NCBI GenBank assembly: GCA_006538405.1
Contig: BJKQ01000021.1
Coordinates: 248,001-312,000, forward strand
Direction: 5' to 3'
Origin: Hansfordia pulvinata
Taxonomy: Eukaryota > Ascomycota > Sordariomycetes > Xylariales
Length of the DNA: 64,000 nucleotides
Part shown: one piece after another, positions 1 to 12,231 of the stretch
Position numbering within the stretch: position 1 is the stretch's first letter
How the letters are laid out: each line of letters starts with the position of its first letter
Program-made: the position numbers and the translations under genes
The notes under the pieces: model-generated
What the model was told of the DNA's origin: nothing
What the model saw: only the letters and a program-made list of their open reading frames with translations
Database searches by the model: none

Positions 1-3000
1 CTTGCGACGGAGGCTACGTGCCGTGTCAGATCGCTGAACGAGCCGATAGGCTTGGACACCTGGGGGAGGGGCCGACTCGCTTCCCTCGCAAACAAGCCGC
101 GGCGGCATACTACCGAGTCCCTCACATCAGTCCAGGTGCGTCGTGAGTATAGGTAGAGAACATCAATAATGGGCGGTCGGCCCCGTAGATTGATGGCCGA
201 AGTGATTGGAGATGCCGCACTCTGTGGCTGTGCGATGCGGCGCATTCGGAGGTGGTGGGTACTCACACGAACATGATCGATACTGGGATCTACGAGTATC
301 GCGTCCAGCGGTCCGCGGTCATGTCTACCTGGATCGCACACTCAACGCCTTGTGAATGTGTCTCTGGGTGCGACACTACTCCAGTCGTATCCAAGGCGTA
401 TATTTTGGAATCGTGAAATCTACAGGTAATGCCAGGGGAAGATCCATGCCGCCTTCGCGGCTACTGCGCTTCCAATTAAAGATTCAGGGCATGTGTTGAC
501 AGCAAGAGCCCGGTTGGGCAAATTGATCGTCGCAGACCACGCGGAAGAGGACCATTGAACCCTGAAAACCTAAGGCATTGACGCACGCCTTTGGCAACGG
601 CTTGCTTTCAATTGGTTGCTGCTCTGGTAGTCGGGGACCTACAGTTCCCAGCCTCACAAGACCCAAGGTGCGATGTACATGGCCCTACCACATGCAGTAT
701 GTCCTGAGGCATCGATGGAGGTCGCCATGTAGATGCTGCACTGTCAGCGCCTAGCGCGGCAACCCAAAGTAGCCCGGCGGCTGTCAATTGACATCCACGT
801 ACGGGCATTGGTGTACTCGTACGAGTACTGTCCCTTCTTAGGGCACTCCAAGTGCCGGATCCCTCAGGATTGTCCACGTGCTCAGCTCCGGATTCTGGTC
901 GCTTCCCGCTCGACTCCATGTCTCCATCTGCCCATCGCAACCATGAAGCCATCTCCATCGACCTACATGCGGCCACCTCCTCTACCACCGGCATCTCGCC
1001 CCGATCCTGTGCCCCCCTTCGCCCGTGACGCACCCCTCTGTCGCTGCTGCGAGTTCGACTGGTGCGGTGCTACTACCAGGCCGACCGCCACTTTGGTCAG
1101 TCTGAGGGTTGACCCCGCGTGGCCATCCGCAGAAACCCACCACCGCAAGCCCGAGCCCGCCCAGCCCACGACTCGCCGTTTGCGATTCGCCCGCCTGTGT
1201 TTATTCTCGTCCTGTGCTCCTCCCCTCGTCGCCGCCGTCTCTGGCGCGTGACCGACGTGTTCCCGCCAGGCGCGCCCAGCTTCTGTCAGCAGACACTGTC
1301 TGCTCCCAGTGGCAAAAGTCGGCTCTTTGTCGGCCTTACCTCCTCGTCGCCACCGCCCAGGCCTGTTCTTTGCATGGTTCCTACCGGCCACAGCAGCCAC
1401 AGCAAGGTTGGCCAGTCTGCCGGATCATACCGAGCCATCTCTTCTCTTGGACCACCGCAGCCCAAGCCCTCCGCACTCACCCCCGCACGCCCCTGCGCGA
1501 ATGCGTCCAGCACCTCCATAGGGGGGCCGCCAACCGCTCTGGGCACACGCGCTGGTTCTCCAGACCTCGCCTTTCGGTCTCCTCCTACTCCCCTCGGATC
1601 CGCCTGGCGATGCTCTTGCCTGCGCACACTCCACTCGCCTCGTCTCAGATGTCCCTCACAACGTTCTCGCTTCGCCTCCCCACCGTCCACATCCCCGTCG
1701 CTGGAAGACTCGTATGCCTTAGGACCCCTCAAGCTCTTCACACAGGGTCTTGATCTTGCAAGGGTCGCCCCACGTAAGCATCGTCAAAAGGCGCTGCTCA
1801 TGGAGCGAGGTTGCGGCAATACACAACCTTGTCTTCTCAGTTTCAGGCAGCAGGGTCATCCATGGTCGAGACGTCGGACGGGATTCTCGAAATCCCATAA
1901 ACGGAAAGCCGTGTGCGATTATCGCCGCCTTCAAAGTCGGTCCACATAAATCATCGCGCCCGCTGGGTTGCAACGCAGACTCGATCACGAGCCAGCCTGG
2001 CTGCAGCTTCGTCTCCAAGACTGAGGCGTCTGCTCGTATTTGCCCGCGGATGTTTCGTCCCCTGAAGCATCGCACCTTCGCCTCTTGGCCCATCAGCCCG
2101 GCCTTCTGCATCGCCACTGGTGCTTGCATCCGTCCAGAGCACTGCAGCACACATCAGTCATCGAAGACCGCACGCACAGCTTCAGCTTGCAGCCCCAGAC
2201 AGTAAAAGAACTTACGGAGGCCTCAAACAAGGCATGGAGGCGATCTCCGTGGTGACTCAAGTCGCCTCACGGTGCAGCTGTACTCACTGCCCCCCTTTCC
2301 TCAATGAGCTGGCCTCGCCACCATTGCCCCAGGTGGGTCGCTGGTTCTGGCTCCATCGGTCTTCCCCGGGTTTTTGAGACACATTGGCTGCCCTGTTCGT
2401 CTCGTAGTCTACCCGCAACGAGCTAGGAGTGCAGATCTGACGGCTATCCCGAGCCATACTTCCTTAACGATGGCATTTCCCTGAACGGGCCGTCGGGTCC
2501 GCAGAAAGGAAGTGGCGCCTGTGGCATGGACGGCGAGGTCGACGAACCTCGCCATCAATGGTGCTCCAGCCTGCCTCAGACCGGCTCTATATCTCCAGGG
2601 AGACCAGGACCGCTGCACCTAATCGTGAGCACTATTCTGTGGCTCATTTGCGTGCTGAATCCCGCCTCAAAGTAGAGTGGCACGTAGAGTGGCGTCTATA
2701 ACCCGACCTTGTGAAGTCTTCACACATCGCTCGATGGGCATCACGGCATCGGAACCCGCAAGGCTTCAGGCTTTCCAGGCTGGAAGTTGCTTTGAAAGGC
2801 GAGCCCCTCCGGTCTCGCGTGGAAGGCTCACGTGCTACGAAGTGATTGACACAACACAAAGGCATGCTTTATCCGCCTGGGAGTTGCTCACATCGCATTC
2901 TACTCTAACACATTGCGATCTGGTAGGTCTGGAGGCGGGGTCCTATCTGCATTCCCAGTACGTTCTGCGACTTTGTAACGTGATATCGTGAAAAACGGAG

Positions 3001-4757
3001 CCAGTCGCAGCCAGGTGCTGCTTGCCGAGCCTTGTTGTTGATGAGGGCGGGGACTCGGATGTCGTGCGTAGTGCGTAGGGAGGCATGGAGATTCATTATC
3101 CAAGGCAGCGACACTCCCTACAGTCAAAATTTGAGATGCTGATGAACATGACGCCGTTTCAAAAGGCGGTGCTTACTGCGTGCGTGGCCGCCATTGGCAT
3201 GTTGATGAGCCATCGCGTTGGAGCTGTAATATGAATTTGTTGACAAGATGGTTGCTTCGCCATCATCTCGACTGTTCATTCGTTCTGGATCGAAGAATCC
3301 GACGGCCCGACTCCATGGAGAAGTACAGAAGACCCAGAGGGCGGCGATGTATCTCTTTTCGAAGAAGTCCACGATTCAGTTCGGAGCTCAAAGTCGGGCA
3401 ATCAGTAGATCGTAACAACCCGGCGTTGATCTTGAACAGATCTGGGTTGATACACTGGCTATCCTGTGAGGATTCCAGTGATGAATATCGGTTTAGTGGT
3501 AATTAGCAGGGGCAGATCTGTATCTTGATCTTAGAGACCGTGCTGTACGCCGATAGTAGGGCGCCGTGTGCTATGCTCGCTGGCTGATATTGCAATACGT
3601 CCGTACATACCCTATTCCGGTTTCTTCGTACGAGTAACTCTCTATGGACTATGGCTATCGAGATGTGCTGGGTTGGACGGCATCATCAACCGGCGATAGG
3701 CTGTCACGACGCATATTATTCTGATTATTGTCTCGCTCTTCTTGGGGTGTCTGAGAGTATTTCGTTGGACTTTTAAGTTAAAACTCAAACTGAAGCACTC
3801 GGTATGACACTTTGTGTGGATTACTCAAACGTGTGCTTGACCAAGAGTGTTCAAGAGGGTCAGGCAATCGGTTCTGAATACACGGCGAGCACTCCAGCTC
3901 GCACTTCGTTGCCATCTACACCGCGGGGCCATGACAGATCCTGCTCGCCGCCTGGTAGAGCTTCAGTAACCATGATGATCTTGAGAGGTTGACGGCCCGT
4001 GTCAGAGCTATCCTAGACCGTTTAAATGCTTCTATATCGCCCATTTCCTTCCGCACATCCCCGATACCCTGCGTCTCGGCGCTAGCTCGAAGCTCCTTGA
4101 TGTTTCTTGGGCAATAACCACACATGAAACGATTAGCAGACCAATCACCGTTATGATCACCGAGAAGCGGAGTTTGCTGCTCTCCCTGCCCCCCAAAGAA
4201 CATTTCCATCTCTTTTGTTTTCTCTGTATTCACACGAGATCACCAGGATCGGTCAATTTGCGCTTGTTGGCCTTCTGATCTCTGCGTTTAGGTCAAGGCC
4301 TGAACATGCTGTGCACAGTGACGGCGGTGACACCGCACCCACGGTAAGCAGGGACCAAAGTTGTCTAATCGGGGGGTACACTGTGGTATTCCCTTATTCC
4401 GTCGTCAAGCTCCGAAGAGCCGGACTACGACTGGAACTGTCTGCCGCGGCGGGAGTACATGAATCGTACGATTTTAGAGAGGTAGCAGGCGTGCCAACCT
4501 CTTCCCTCTTAGGGTGAATCTCGACAGGCTCTTGTTTACCAGAACCAAATTAAGGCATGCTCAACAAATTGGAGGCGCAGATAGAGGGAAGGAGCATGTC
4601 TCACTAAAGGCCCAAATGAGGGCAAATGTGAGATTTGAAATATTTACAATGAAGTGATGGACGCGTTTGATGTCCAATAGAGCACATTGTTGCTACATTT
4701 TCTTCAACTATGCTATTTGTTGATGTTTTTTTCGTGTTTTACTTTCCCATGCCTATT
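1..4757. other. Gene-free or unrecognised region (left edge)
   Basis: I see no convincing gene here. Several long open frames exist on both strands between about 730 and 2250 (for example + strand 1119-1949), but they lack recognisable domains, are rich in Pro, Ser and Arg as expected of chance frames in GC-rich DNA, and overlap equally long frames on the other strand. The stretch carries four exact copies of the dispersed motif TACGAGTA/TACTCGTA (291, 814, 820, 3629), including the full palindrome at 814-827. The final part, about 4520-4757, is AT-richer and is probably the 3' flank of the RGS gene that ends at 4758. Confidence 0.5.
813..828. repeat. Palindromic dispersed motif GTACTCGTACGAGTAC
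   Basis: A perfect 16-base inverted repeat made of TACTCGTA and TACGAGTA overlapping by two bases. The same 14-base core recurs at 23008-23021, and half-sites recur in many intergenic places in the window. No gene lies next to this copy. Function is unknown; it may be a binding site or a dispersed repeat particle. Confidence 0.75.
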
Positions 4758-6795
4758 CTAGGCCCACGAGCGAATGATTTTGACGACCCTTTCGGATAGA
4801 CGACTCGTGGACGAGCCACTGGAGTCAGAGCTCTCGTTGCTGCGCTCCGAGTCTTGGGACGACCTCCTGCGCATCTGCATGTCGCGGACGAACTTGGGCC
4901 ACGTGTTGGTCAGGACCAGGTACTTGATGTGGACTTCGGTGGGGTCGAAGACGCCGGCGTCGAAGTCGGGGCAGATGTCGCCGGCATACTGGATGCGGTC
5001 GACGACGTCGCTGATCTCGATGCGGTTCTCGTCACCGCTGCTGCTGCCGCCCTTCTCGTCCGAGGCGGCTGTGGTGTCGCTGCCCTTGCGGAGCGACGGG
5101 GCCGTCGCTCCGCCAAAGTCGAAGGGGGCGACGGGGCTGGCGCGGGCGTCGCCGCACAGGGTGCGGGCGGCCTTCTCGAAGACGCCCTCGAGGCGGCGCA
5201 GGTCGGCGGACGAGATGTTGAGGGGGAACTCGGCGTCGCGGGGGCTGATGAAGTCGACGTAGATGCCCAGGGCGCGGGTGAAGAGGGCGCGCGTCTGGTC
5301 CAGGGTGGGGGACTCGGGGAACGAGGCCTTCCAGGCGGCCACGCGCGTCAGGAAGGCAATGTTCTCGCCGGAGAAGTCGCGCAGGGCCGAGAACTCCTGC
5401 AGCGGGCGCGGGTTGCTGTTGAGGACGTGCTCGAGGGCGCTGGCGGTGTACAGGCGGTCGCCGAGCTCCTCGTCCAGGTCGAAGCTGCCGCCCTTCTCGA
5501 GGGACGAGGGCGACTTGAGGTCGCCGACCGACGTCGAGGCGCGCAGCGTCGTCGTCTGCGAGGCCGTCTCCCACCGCGCGTTGGACTCGACCGCCCGCTT
5601 GCTGATGATCTTGTGCCGGACGACCTGCCAGCACGGGACGAAGATGGCAAAGATCTCGAAGAACATGGTCGCAACATGGAACCTACGAGGGGCAGTGTCA
5701 GCCGGGTATTCACAAGCCAGCCCGAACATGGCCTCGTCCCATGGAGAGTCGGGAGGGGGCCATCATGAGAGAGAGAGAGAGAGAGAGATGGACAACTTAC
5801 CACTCGCTGGGTGCAAAGTAGGCATTGACCGGCGCAAACGCGGGAACGTAGAGGGCAATGAGGAACAGGGGCGTCGCGTGCAGGCTGAAAAGACAGCTGC
5901 CAATAGTCTGCAAGCGCCAGCCCATGGTGTCGTTTATACCCCAGGACTTCCAGACAAGGTAGGGTGCGATCTGTGGCTGTGAGTTAGCTGGCGAGGTCTG
6001 TCTGTCACCGCGCCTTGTTATGGGCTCTTACCATCCACGTCCACACAAACTGCCACACCACCGTCGGCCACCACTCCCAGCCACGACCCAGGTCGACGAG
6101 CTGCTCAGGGAACGTGGTGCCCTTGATCTCGGTTCCGGGGATGCCAAAGGAAGGGTGGTACTTCTTGCACAGAAGCCACATGATAACAGTGAGGAGCACC
6201 TGCGTCGTCTGATTAGCAGACCGAACGAAACGTCAAGAGGGGGGGGAGAGGCGTCTTTCCGAGCCCGGATCACTGTCCATCGACGACGACGTACCTGGGC
6301 AACCATGCCGACTCCAATGTAGAGCATGATCTTGTCCGAGTGGTCCATGCACCGCAGGCGGCAGAGCCACGAGGAGCTGCCGCCGTTGCATCGGGTCTGC
6401 TGCTTGAACTTGGGGTTGACGAACTGCTTCTGCTTCTGGGCGACATAGAGAAAGCGGGTGTTGGCGGCGTGAAAGAGAGCGATGCCCAGGGGGAACCAGA
6501 CGCCCATGAAGAAGTACTGGATGTCATACGCCGGGACGATGGGGATGCTCAGGCTGACAGGGTACACGACCTGGGCCAGGCACCAGTAGATGTGAAGAAA
6601 GGTGAGGGAGGCGATGTAAAGGCCCAGGGGCCGCACCCGCATGATCGGGTGGTGGCGGTTAGCCCACAAGAAGGACATGCCCCCCGCGATGAGGAGGGTC
6701 CATGCCACGAGGACCGAGAGGTAGGCCACCCCAATCTGGTCGAGCTTGACCGGCTGCGCCGGGAAGTTGTAAACGGTGATGCCGCTGATGTCCAT
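4758..6795 (-). CDS. Seven-transmembrane RGS-domain protein (GprK/Rgs7-like)
   Basis: Four exons read on the minus strand: 6795-6295, 6199-6032, 5970-5801 and 5682-4758, giving 587 residues. Introns use GTACGT..CAG, GTAAGA..CAG and GTAAGT..TAG, and all phases agree. The first 300 residues contain seven hydrophobic segments; segment 4 spans the first splice junction and segment 7 begins near the third. An RGS domain follows at about residues 361-456, with the pattern LEHVLNSNPRPLQEFSAL early and FPLNISSADLRRLEGVF late. A Ser-rich tail ends the protein. RGS domains speed GTP hydrolysis by G-alpha subunits; a receptor-like 7TM plus RGS layout is known from Aspergillus GprK and Magnaporthe Rgs7. 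The role here is therefore inferred as membrane-bound tuning of G-protein signalling. Which G-alpha it serves and whether it senses a ligand cannot be told. The start is the first in-frame ATG, ahead of the first helix. Confidence 0.88.
5767..5788. repeat. (GA)11 microsatellite inside RGS intron 3
   Basis: Eleven GA units on the plus strand, read as a CT tract on the coding strand, lie inside the third intron (5800-5683) of the RGS gene, close to its donor site. Pyrimidine tracts normally sit near the acceptor, so this placement is probably incidental. Confidence 0.9.
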
Positions 6796-6816
6796 GGTGG
6801 CGATCGGGTGTCGTTA

Positions 6817-6852
<36 letters not shown>
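6817..6852. repeat. (TCG)12 microsatellite in the RGS gene 5' leader
   Basis: Twelve perfect TCG units, read as (CGA)12 on the coding strand, lie 22-57 bases upstream of the RGS start codon, so they are probably transcribed as part of the 5' leader. Length variation would not affect the reading frame. Confidence 0.9.
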
Positions 6853-6936
6853 GCTGGCGTAGCGATTGGGTTCCAGGCGACGGGCCTCGGGCGGAGGCAG
6901 ACCCGGGACAGGGAGATCAGGCAGCAGAGGGCCTGG

Positions 6937-6942
6937 TTTATA
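6937..6942 (-). promoter_or_regulatory. Possible TATA box of the RGS gene
   Basis: TATAAA on the minus strand, about 142 bases upstream of the RGS ATG. The distance suits a fungal core promoter with a leader of about 100 bases, but no transcript evidence is visible and AT hexamers occur by chance. Confidence 0.3.
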
Positions 6943-8738
6943 ACAAGGATAGAAGTTGATAAGAGGAGGTGCCGTCACGGCCGTGGTGATCAAGGGATAA
7001 AGGAGTGCATCGCTGATGGGTATCAGAAGGGCTCGGCGGGGAGCGATCCAGGGAGACGCCGGGGAAGACCGACCGTTTTCACTTGGGCGACTCACACACA
7101 CGCACATCACACACATCTACTACTCGTACGGATATGTCCGCCATCGCAGCGGCGCGCGCCTGGTCGGGGGAGGGTCGTGTCGTAGCTTGTCTGAGATGGT
7201 CTTTTCCCGATCAAACCCCCCCGCGGTAGATCGGGCTGCTATTGCCAATAGGGGCGCAACGTTCGTGTCAGCGGCTTGGCGGCTTTCGTTTTGCCGGACC
7301 CTCAAAAAGCAAACTACCGACTTGTTGGTCTTGCTGGCCCCACTCGCGATCCCGGCCTCGACGCACTGGCCGATAGCATCGCGCGTCTCTTTACATGAGT
7401 GTCTCTCTCTCTCATTCTCTCTCTCTCTTCCTCTCCATCCGCAAAAGACCGACTTGCGGTGCTTGGGGTCCGGACTTGGACAGATCTATTCACAAAGCCA
7501 GGCCGTCGTGTGGGCACATCACAGCACGACAGCAAGGTGCAAGGCAAGAGAAGCCGCCCCTGGATCCTCAGGATCGGCAGACGATCCCCAGGGAAGGGCT
7601 GATAGCGCATGCAAGCTGGAGTGGCGACGACCAGGGTGCCAGGGTCTAGAATTCTGGCCCCAGATCCCCTCGCGATCCCGTCATCTGCGGCCGCCTCGGC
7701 ACTCACTCATTCCATCATCAGAGGCTGCCGCGCGCACTCTCCGGCGCCCAGAGTCATTAGTCTACGCCTACGAGACGTGCGGAGACGGACAGCCCAGTTC
7801 TCCGCGGAGAATCAGACGACGTCCTCACCACAGGCGGGTGTGTATCTACCTTGAGTACTCACCATGCCAGGCGGCAGCCGCCATGCCAGGAACACTCGCG
7901 CGTGTTACGAGTATTGGGTAAGCTTAATACTAGCAGAGTGCTTACCTACCTGAGGCGAGTAGGATAGCTCATCGAGGCAACACGGCCAGTGTGCCGCTTG
8001 CCCTACGAGTACAAGGCTTAAATAAGAAAAGGGGATCTATGCACTACCTCCAGGTATGAGGCGAGGTAGGCCCCGTACGAGTAGGCGGCTACTAATAAGG
8101 TATCCGATGAGTCCTCCGTCATCAACAACGCCAACACACCAGCATCGACAACCAACAAGACCGTCGAGACTAGTCGCGGCACTTGTGCTTGACCCGAGTG
8201 ACGCCCTCGTCGTCGCCTGGCCTCATTGGCCCTGAGCCTGCCGTGTGCTGTGCCGAACTCGCCGTTGGCCGCAGGACCAGCTAGCACTGATCCAGCGGTC
8301 CGGCGACGAACTAACGAGCGTCCCCGCGGTTCGCCAAAAGCCGTACCTGTAGCAGTCAGTGAGTGGTGTGAGTGGGTGGTGACCGTCGTGACCGTGTCCC
8401 GTCCGTCAGCCCGCAGGCAGCCGGCGCCCAAGGTGAGGTGAGCGCAGCCGAGGAGGGGTTTCGCCCCGTCTTCCAGATCGACACCTCGGCTAGGGTTAGC
8501 ACGGCTCTAGGCTGTGGCTCTGGTGGGACAGAATCATGGGGCGCCGTTTTCGCGGGCGCATCAAGGGAGAGCCGGGTCGTGTTCCGCCAAACCTACCGTC
8601 GGGCCGGGTGCTTTTTTCTCGTCCGTCTGTGTGTCTCCAAATGCCATCATCCATCACGGGCAACTGGAGACGAGCGGCAGATTCAACTCTCCCACTCCGC
8701 ACTACTGTAGGTACTCGCAAAGCGTCAGAGATCATTTG

Positions 8739-8801
8739 AAAAAAAAAAAAAAAAAAGAGTAGACACACTGCTTTTATTTCTCTCTCTCTCTCTCTCTCTC
8801 T
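8739..8801. repeat. A18 run followed by a (TC)n tract
   Basis: Eighteen adenines (8739-8756) are followed after a 22-base spacer by about eleven TC units. No gene adjoins the tracts. A poly(A) stretch could mark the tail of a retrocopy, but I found no matching body or target-site duplication. Confidence 0.8.
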
Positions 8802-11800
8802 GTTTCTCCGTGGCGACCCCTCGCTCGCATGACTGCCCGCCTGCCCGCCCGCCCGGCACTGTCTGACCAGCATCCATCCTCCGAGTCTATTGGCCTCCGG
8901 TCTCTCAATAGTTTGGCCATCGTGCATGCAGGGTCTGGTCCACACAACGACCCTTCTGCAGGAGGCCGACGTCCTGGAAGCCGCCATGCCTTGGAGTTTG
9001 CGAGTACAATTGCCTTTGACTACCTACCACCCACGCACCGACTGATCTCGCCACTATCCCCTCGCCTGGCAGGTGGTTGTGTGCGTTCGCGGGGACGGTG
9101 AGCGCGCTACTCGTAGCATGACGGTGGGTGGCTCTGGGTTCCGTCGACTCGCCAGTCCAAGACATGAATTTCCCATGTTTTACCTGATTCCGTCTGCTGT
9201 GTCAGGTGAATTTGCGCTCCCGATCAGGAGAGCCCTTGGCACCATCGCGGTGCGGTCGGTGGGCACGCACCCCGACAACCGTACGGTGGCTGGACGAGTT
9301 CGCTGACCCGACCGATCCCAGCGTCGCTCGCGCATGGCTCGCGCCGCTGGTTGCCTCCGTACCCAGCTTGCCCTCGCACAGCCGCGTCCCAGATTCCTCG
9401 TGGTATGTGAAGATGGTGCTTACTGCACGCATTGTTCGGACATATTGCGAAACCTGGGTGAGTAATCTCGATTCTCCCGTGTAATGTCCTTGGGATTGTC
9501 CTGCATAACAGGTCACACCCACGCGGCGGCGCCACGAGGGAAGAAGCTGATCTCGCCAGTGGCCCCCAGGGTCCTGTCCGGCTGGCGTTTGCAACGGGCG
9601 ACCTTGCTCGTGCCACCGCGGAATAAGCTTTTCGTTGCCCCCCTTTTCACCTGTCTCCAAAGATCAACACCCCTCTCTGCCACTGGCGAGCATGCAAGCC
9701 ACTCAGTATCTAGGTCAAGGTGACCGGCCGCTCCGTTAGCCTTTTCCTTCTTGCGTGTCCCGCACGTGGGCGGAGTCGAGTCATGGCCTCCTGAGACCCC
9801 CACCACGCCGCCGTGAGCTGACGCTGACCAAGATGTTGGCAGACGGCTTCGGCACTTGACTGTGCGGCGATCCTCTCGTGTGGCTCGACCGAGCTGGCCA
9901 CTGTACATTGTCCTCGCGTGATCGTAAGTATCCCCTGAACGACTGTTCTGCTGGACCTGACTGGTGAGCAAATAGATCAGGCTAATAGCTCCGGATGTCG
10001 GACCCCTCGTGGTCTGTTCCACACATCGCTCTACGCAGCGAGCTCCTACGAGGTGCCTTGATGGGCGCAACGAGGAAGACCGTCCAGGTGTGGGACGTGT
10101 GGAGTTGTCGGCCAGACCCTTTCTCAGCCCAGCCCATAGTTTGCCACGGACTGGCCTACACGGTCAGCATAGTTCTCGGTCTATCAAAGCCATCGACTTC
10201 TCGCGGCAATGCAGAACCAGATTGCTACTACTCGGCCACCCGTAAGTATTACTTACCCAACGTGTGAAACTATTTTGCTCGGTGAACGGTCATTGCTGAG
10301 GAGACCCGCTCGATAAAAGAAAAGTATTGATGGTTGCCTACTGAGTTAGGCATTGTTCGCTTGACCCCTTCATCTATCTATGGATTTTCGTGCTGGATGT
10401 GGGGAGCCAGGAGCCCCTCGTGCCCGCGCAGCGTCTCCCCTGGGCAGATCCTCTGTGATCATTGGACACCATCATCAATGGTATTATGGGGCTCCGACTT
10501 CTTCCCGTTACGAGTATGAGGGAAGCGCAACCGGCTTTTCGGCCAAGCCAGATTGTGCGCCTATCCTGACATAATCATGGCAGACCCCCTTGGACCTGAC
10601 GCGATTTCAAACATTTGTAGCGATAGCCACGGACTCATCAGCGTGGTGCCGCGGCGGCCAGATGCACCGTCATCTGCTGGACAGCATTCAAGTCGCTCCA
10701 CGGGGACAGCAAAAGCGAATGAGCACCGAAGTGTAAGATATGGAAGGGTCAGGTTTGCTGGTTTGTGGCCGTGTATGATCAATCTGAAGAGGCCGCACTC
10801 GAGGGAATACATGGTCGAGTCGCACGGACTGTCGCCGGATTCGACGCCTCGCATGTGGACAATATGCTCGAGATGGCGTCCACTTGCAGCCAGGTTTGTC
10901 CACCTTTGCCTCTCGACATAATCCTGCTTTGCGATTTTGAGTCGTTGTCCCCGCGCGCCAATTGCTCATCGCTAGATGTAATGGCTCGAATGTCAAGATG
11001 GGTGAGCACGTACGTCGCGAAACCAAAGGGCTGCCGCGAACTGTCACGGTGCGGCGAGAGTGACGAACCTCAGTTTGTCTCGGCAGTTCCATTTCTGACC
11101 AAGAGCAAGATTGGTTCCTCTTTTAAACGTAGGTCCGATTATGGGGAACTGTATCGCACCAGCTCTCACGTACTTCGCTCCCATGCAATTTCGAATAGCC
11201 TCCGACCCCGATCACATCAAAGAGGGAGTGGATGGCCTGATGGAGTAAGATACCTGGCACTCCAGTTCTTGACCGTCCCGTATGGGCAGGCAAGGCGAGG
11301 CTCCAGGCAGGACTGTGTGAAGCTGGGCCCCTGATGGCTTCATAGACTGAACGTCTGACTACGCCGAATCGCCGCCGCGGACAAAGTCAGTATCGTAATG
11401 TCTTCCATCGCCGAGTTTCAACGAAACGAAAAGGTGGTGAGATGCCAGTCACATCATCAATCAGGCCGATTGGGTAACTGCAGGCTGTGATACACCTTGG
11501 GCCTTACCTCCAAGCTGTCTACGTCTATGGCGATCACTTTGTGGTCGGCAGAGCTGTCTGAGCCAGCCAGCACAGAGTCGCGGGTGATGAGCCAAATTTA
11601 CTCTGGTTAGCGAAGCATGTTCCCCTATCTGGCGACCTTGGATAATTTGCACGTCGGATCTAGAGAAGAGGAGAGCAGAGGCAGATGAGACTCTCGAGGG
11701 CTGGGCGGGCTCGTCTTAATCGATAAATTGGCCATGCCGATGAGCCTGGAGGAGAGCCGAGTTGCTTGGGCTCAGGTAGTAGATCGGGTCTCGCCTTGTG

Positions 11801-12194
11801 GAGCCTATGCCGCCGACTATTCTATCCGGATGTTCAGATCATGTGTTTGCTGCTGATGCTGCTTATTTGAATGCTGTCGCCATCACAGGAAGGCTTCATC
11901 AATTTCAAGCTTCCATGGCCCACTCCAGGTCTCACTCGGGGTGCTCGCGTGTGGGTTGACGCTCCCGACAGCAGCCGCCATGGTTTCGGGATTACCATCT
12001 GGCCTTTAATGCCACACAAAACAGCCGAATAAGAGTGGGCGTAATGGCATGGCGAAAGCTCAAGTTCCTGTGCTCTTCCCTCAATGCCCATCATCATCAC
12101 TGCAGTCCCGTTCATGTATGAATGCGTGCATACTTAGACTGTCAATGTGTGGATGCTCTATGCTATCGCGATAAAATGCAGAGCTCAGGTTCGG

Positions 12195-12231
12195 TGAGCA
12201 CCAAATTGTGTGAGCACCAAATTGTGTGAGC
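12195..12231. repeat. 16-bp tandem repeat, 2.3 copies
   Basis: The unit TGAGCACCAAATTGTG occurs twice head to tail (12195-12210 and 12211-12226), followed by a third partial TGAGC. The two full copies are identical. No gene adjoins it. Confidence 0.85.

Noticed and set aside
1119..1949. 276-codon open frame, + strand
   Set aside because: Ser/Pro/Arg-rich chance composition, no domain, and comparable open frames on the opposite strand.
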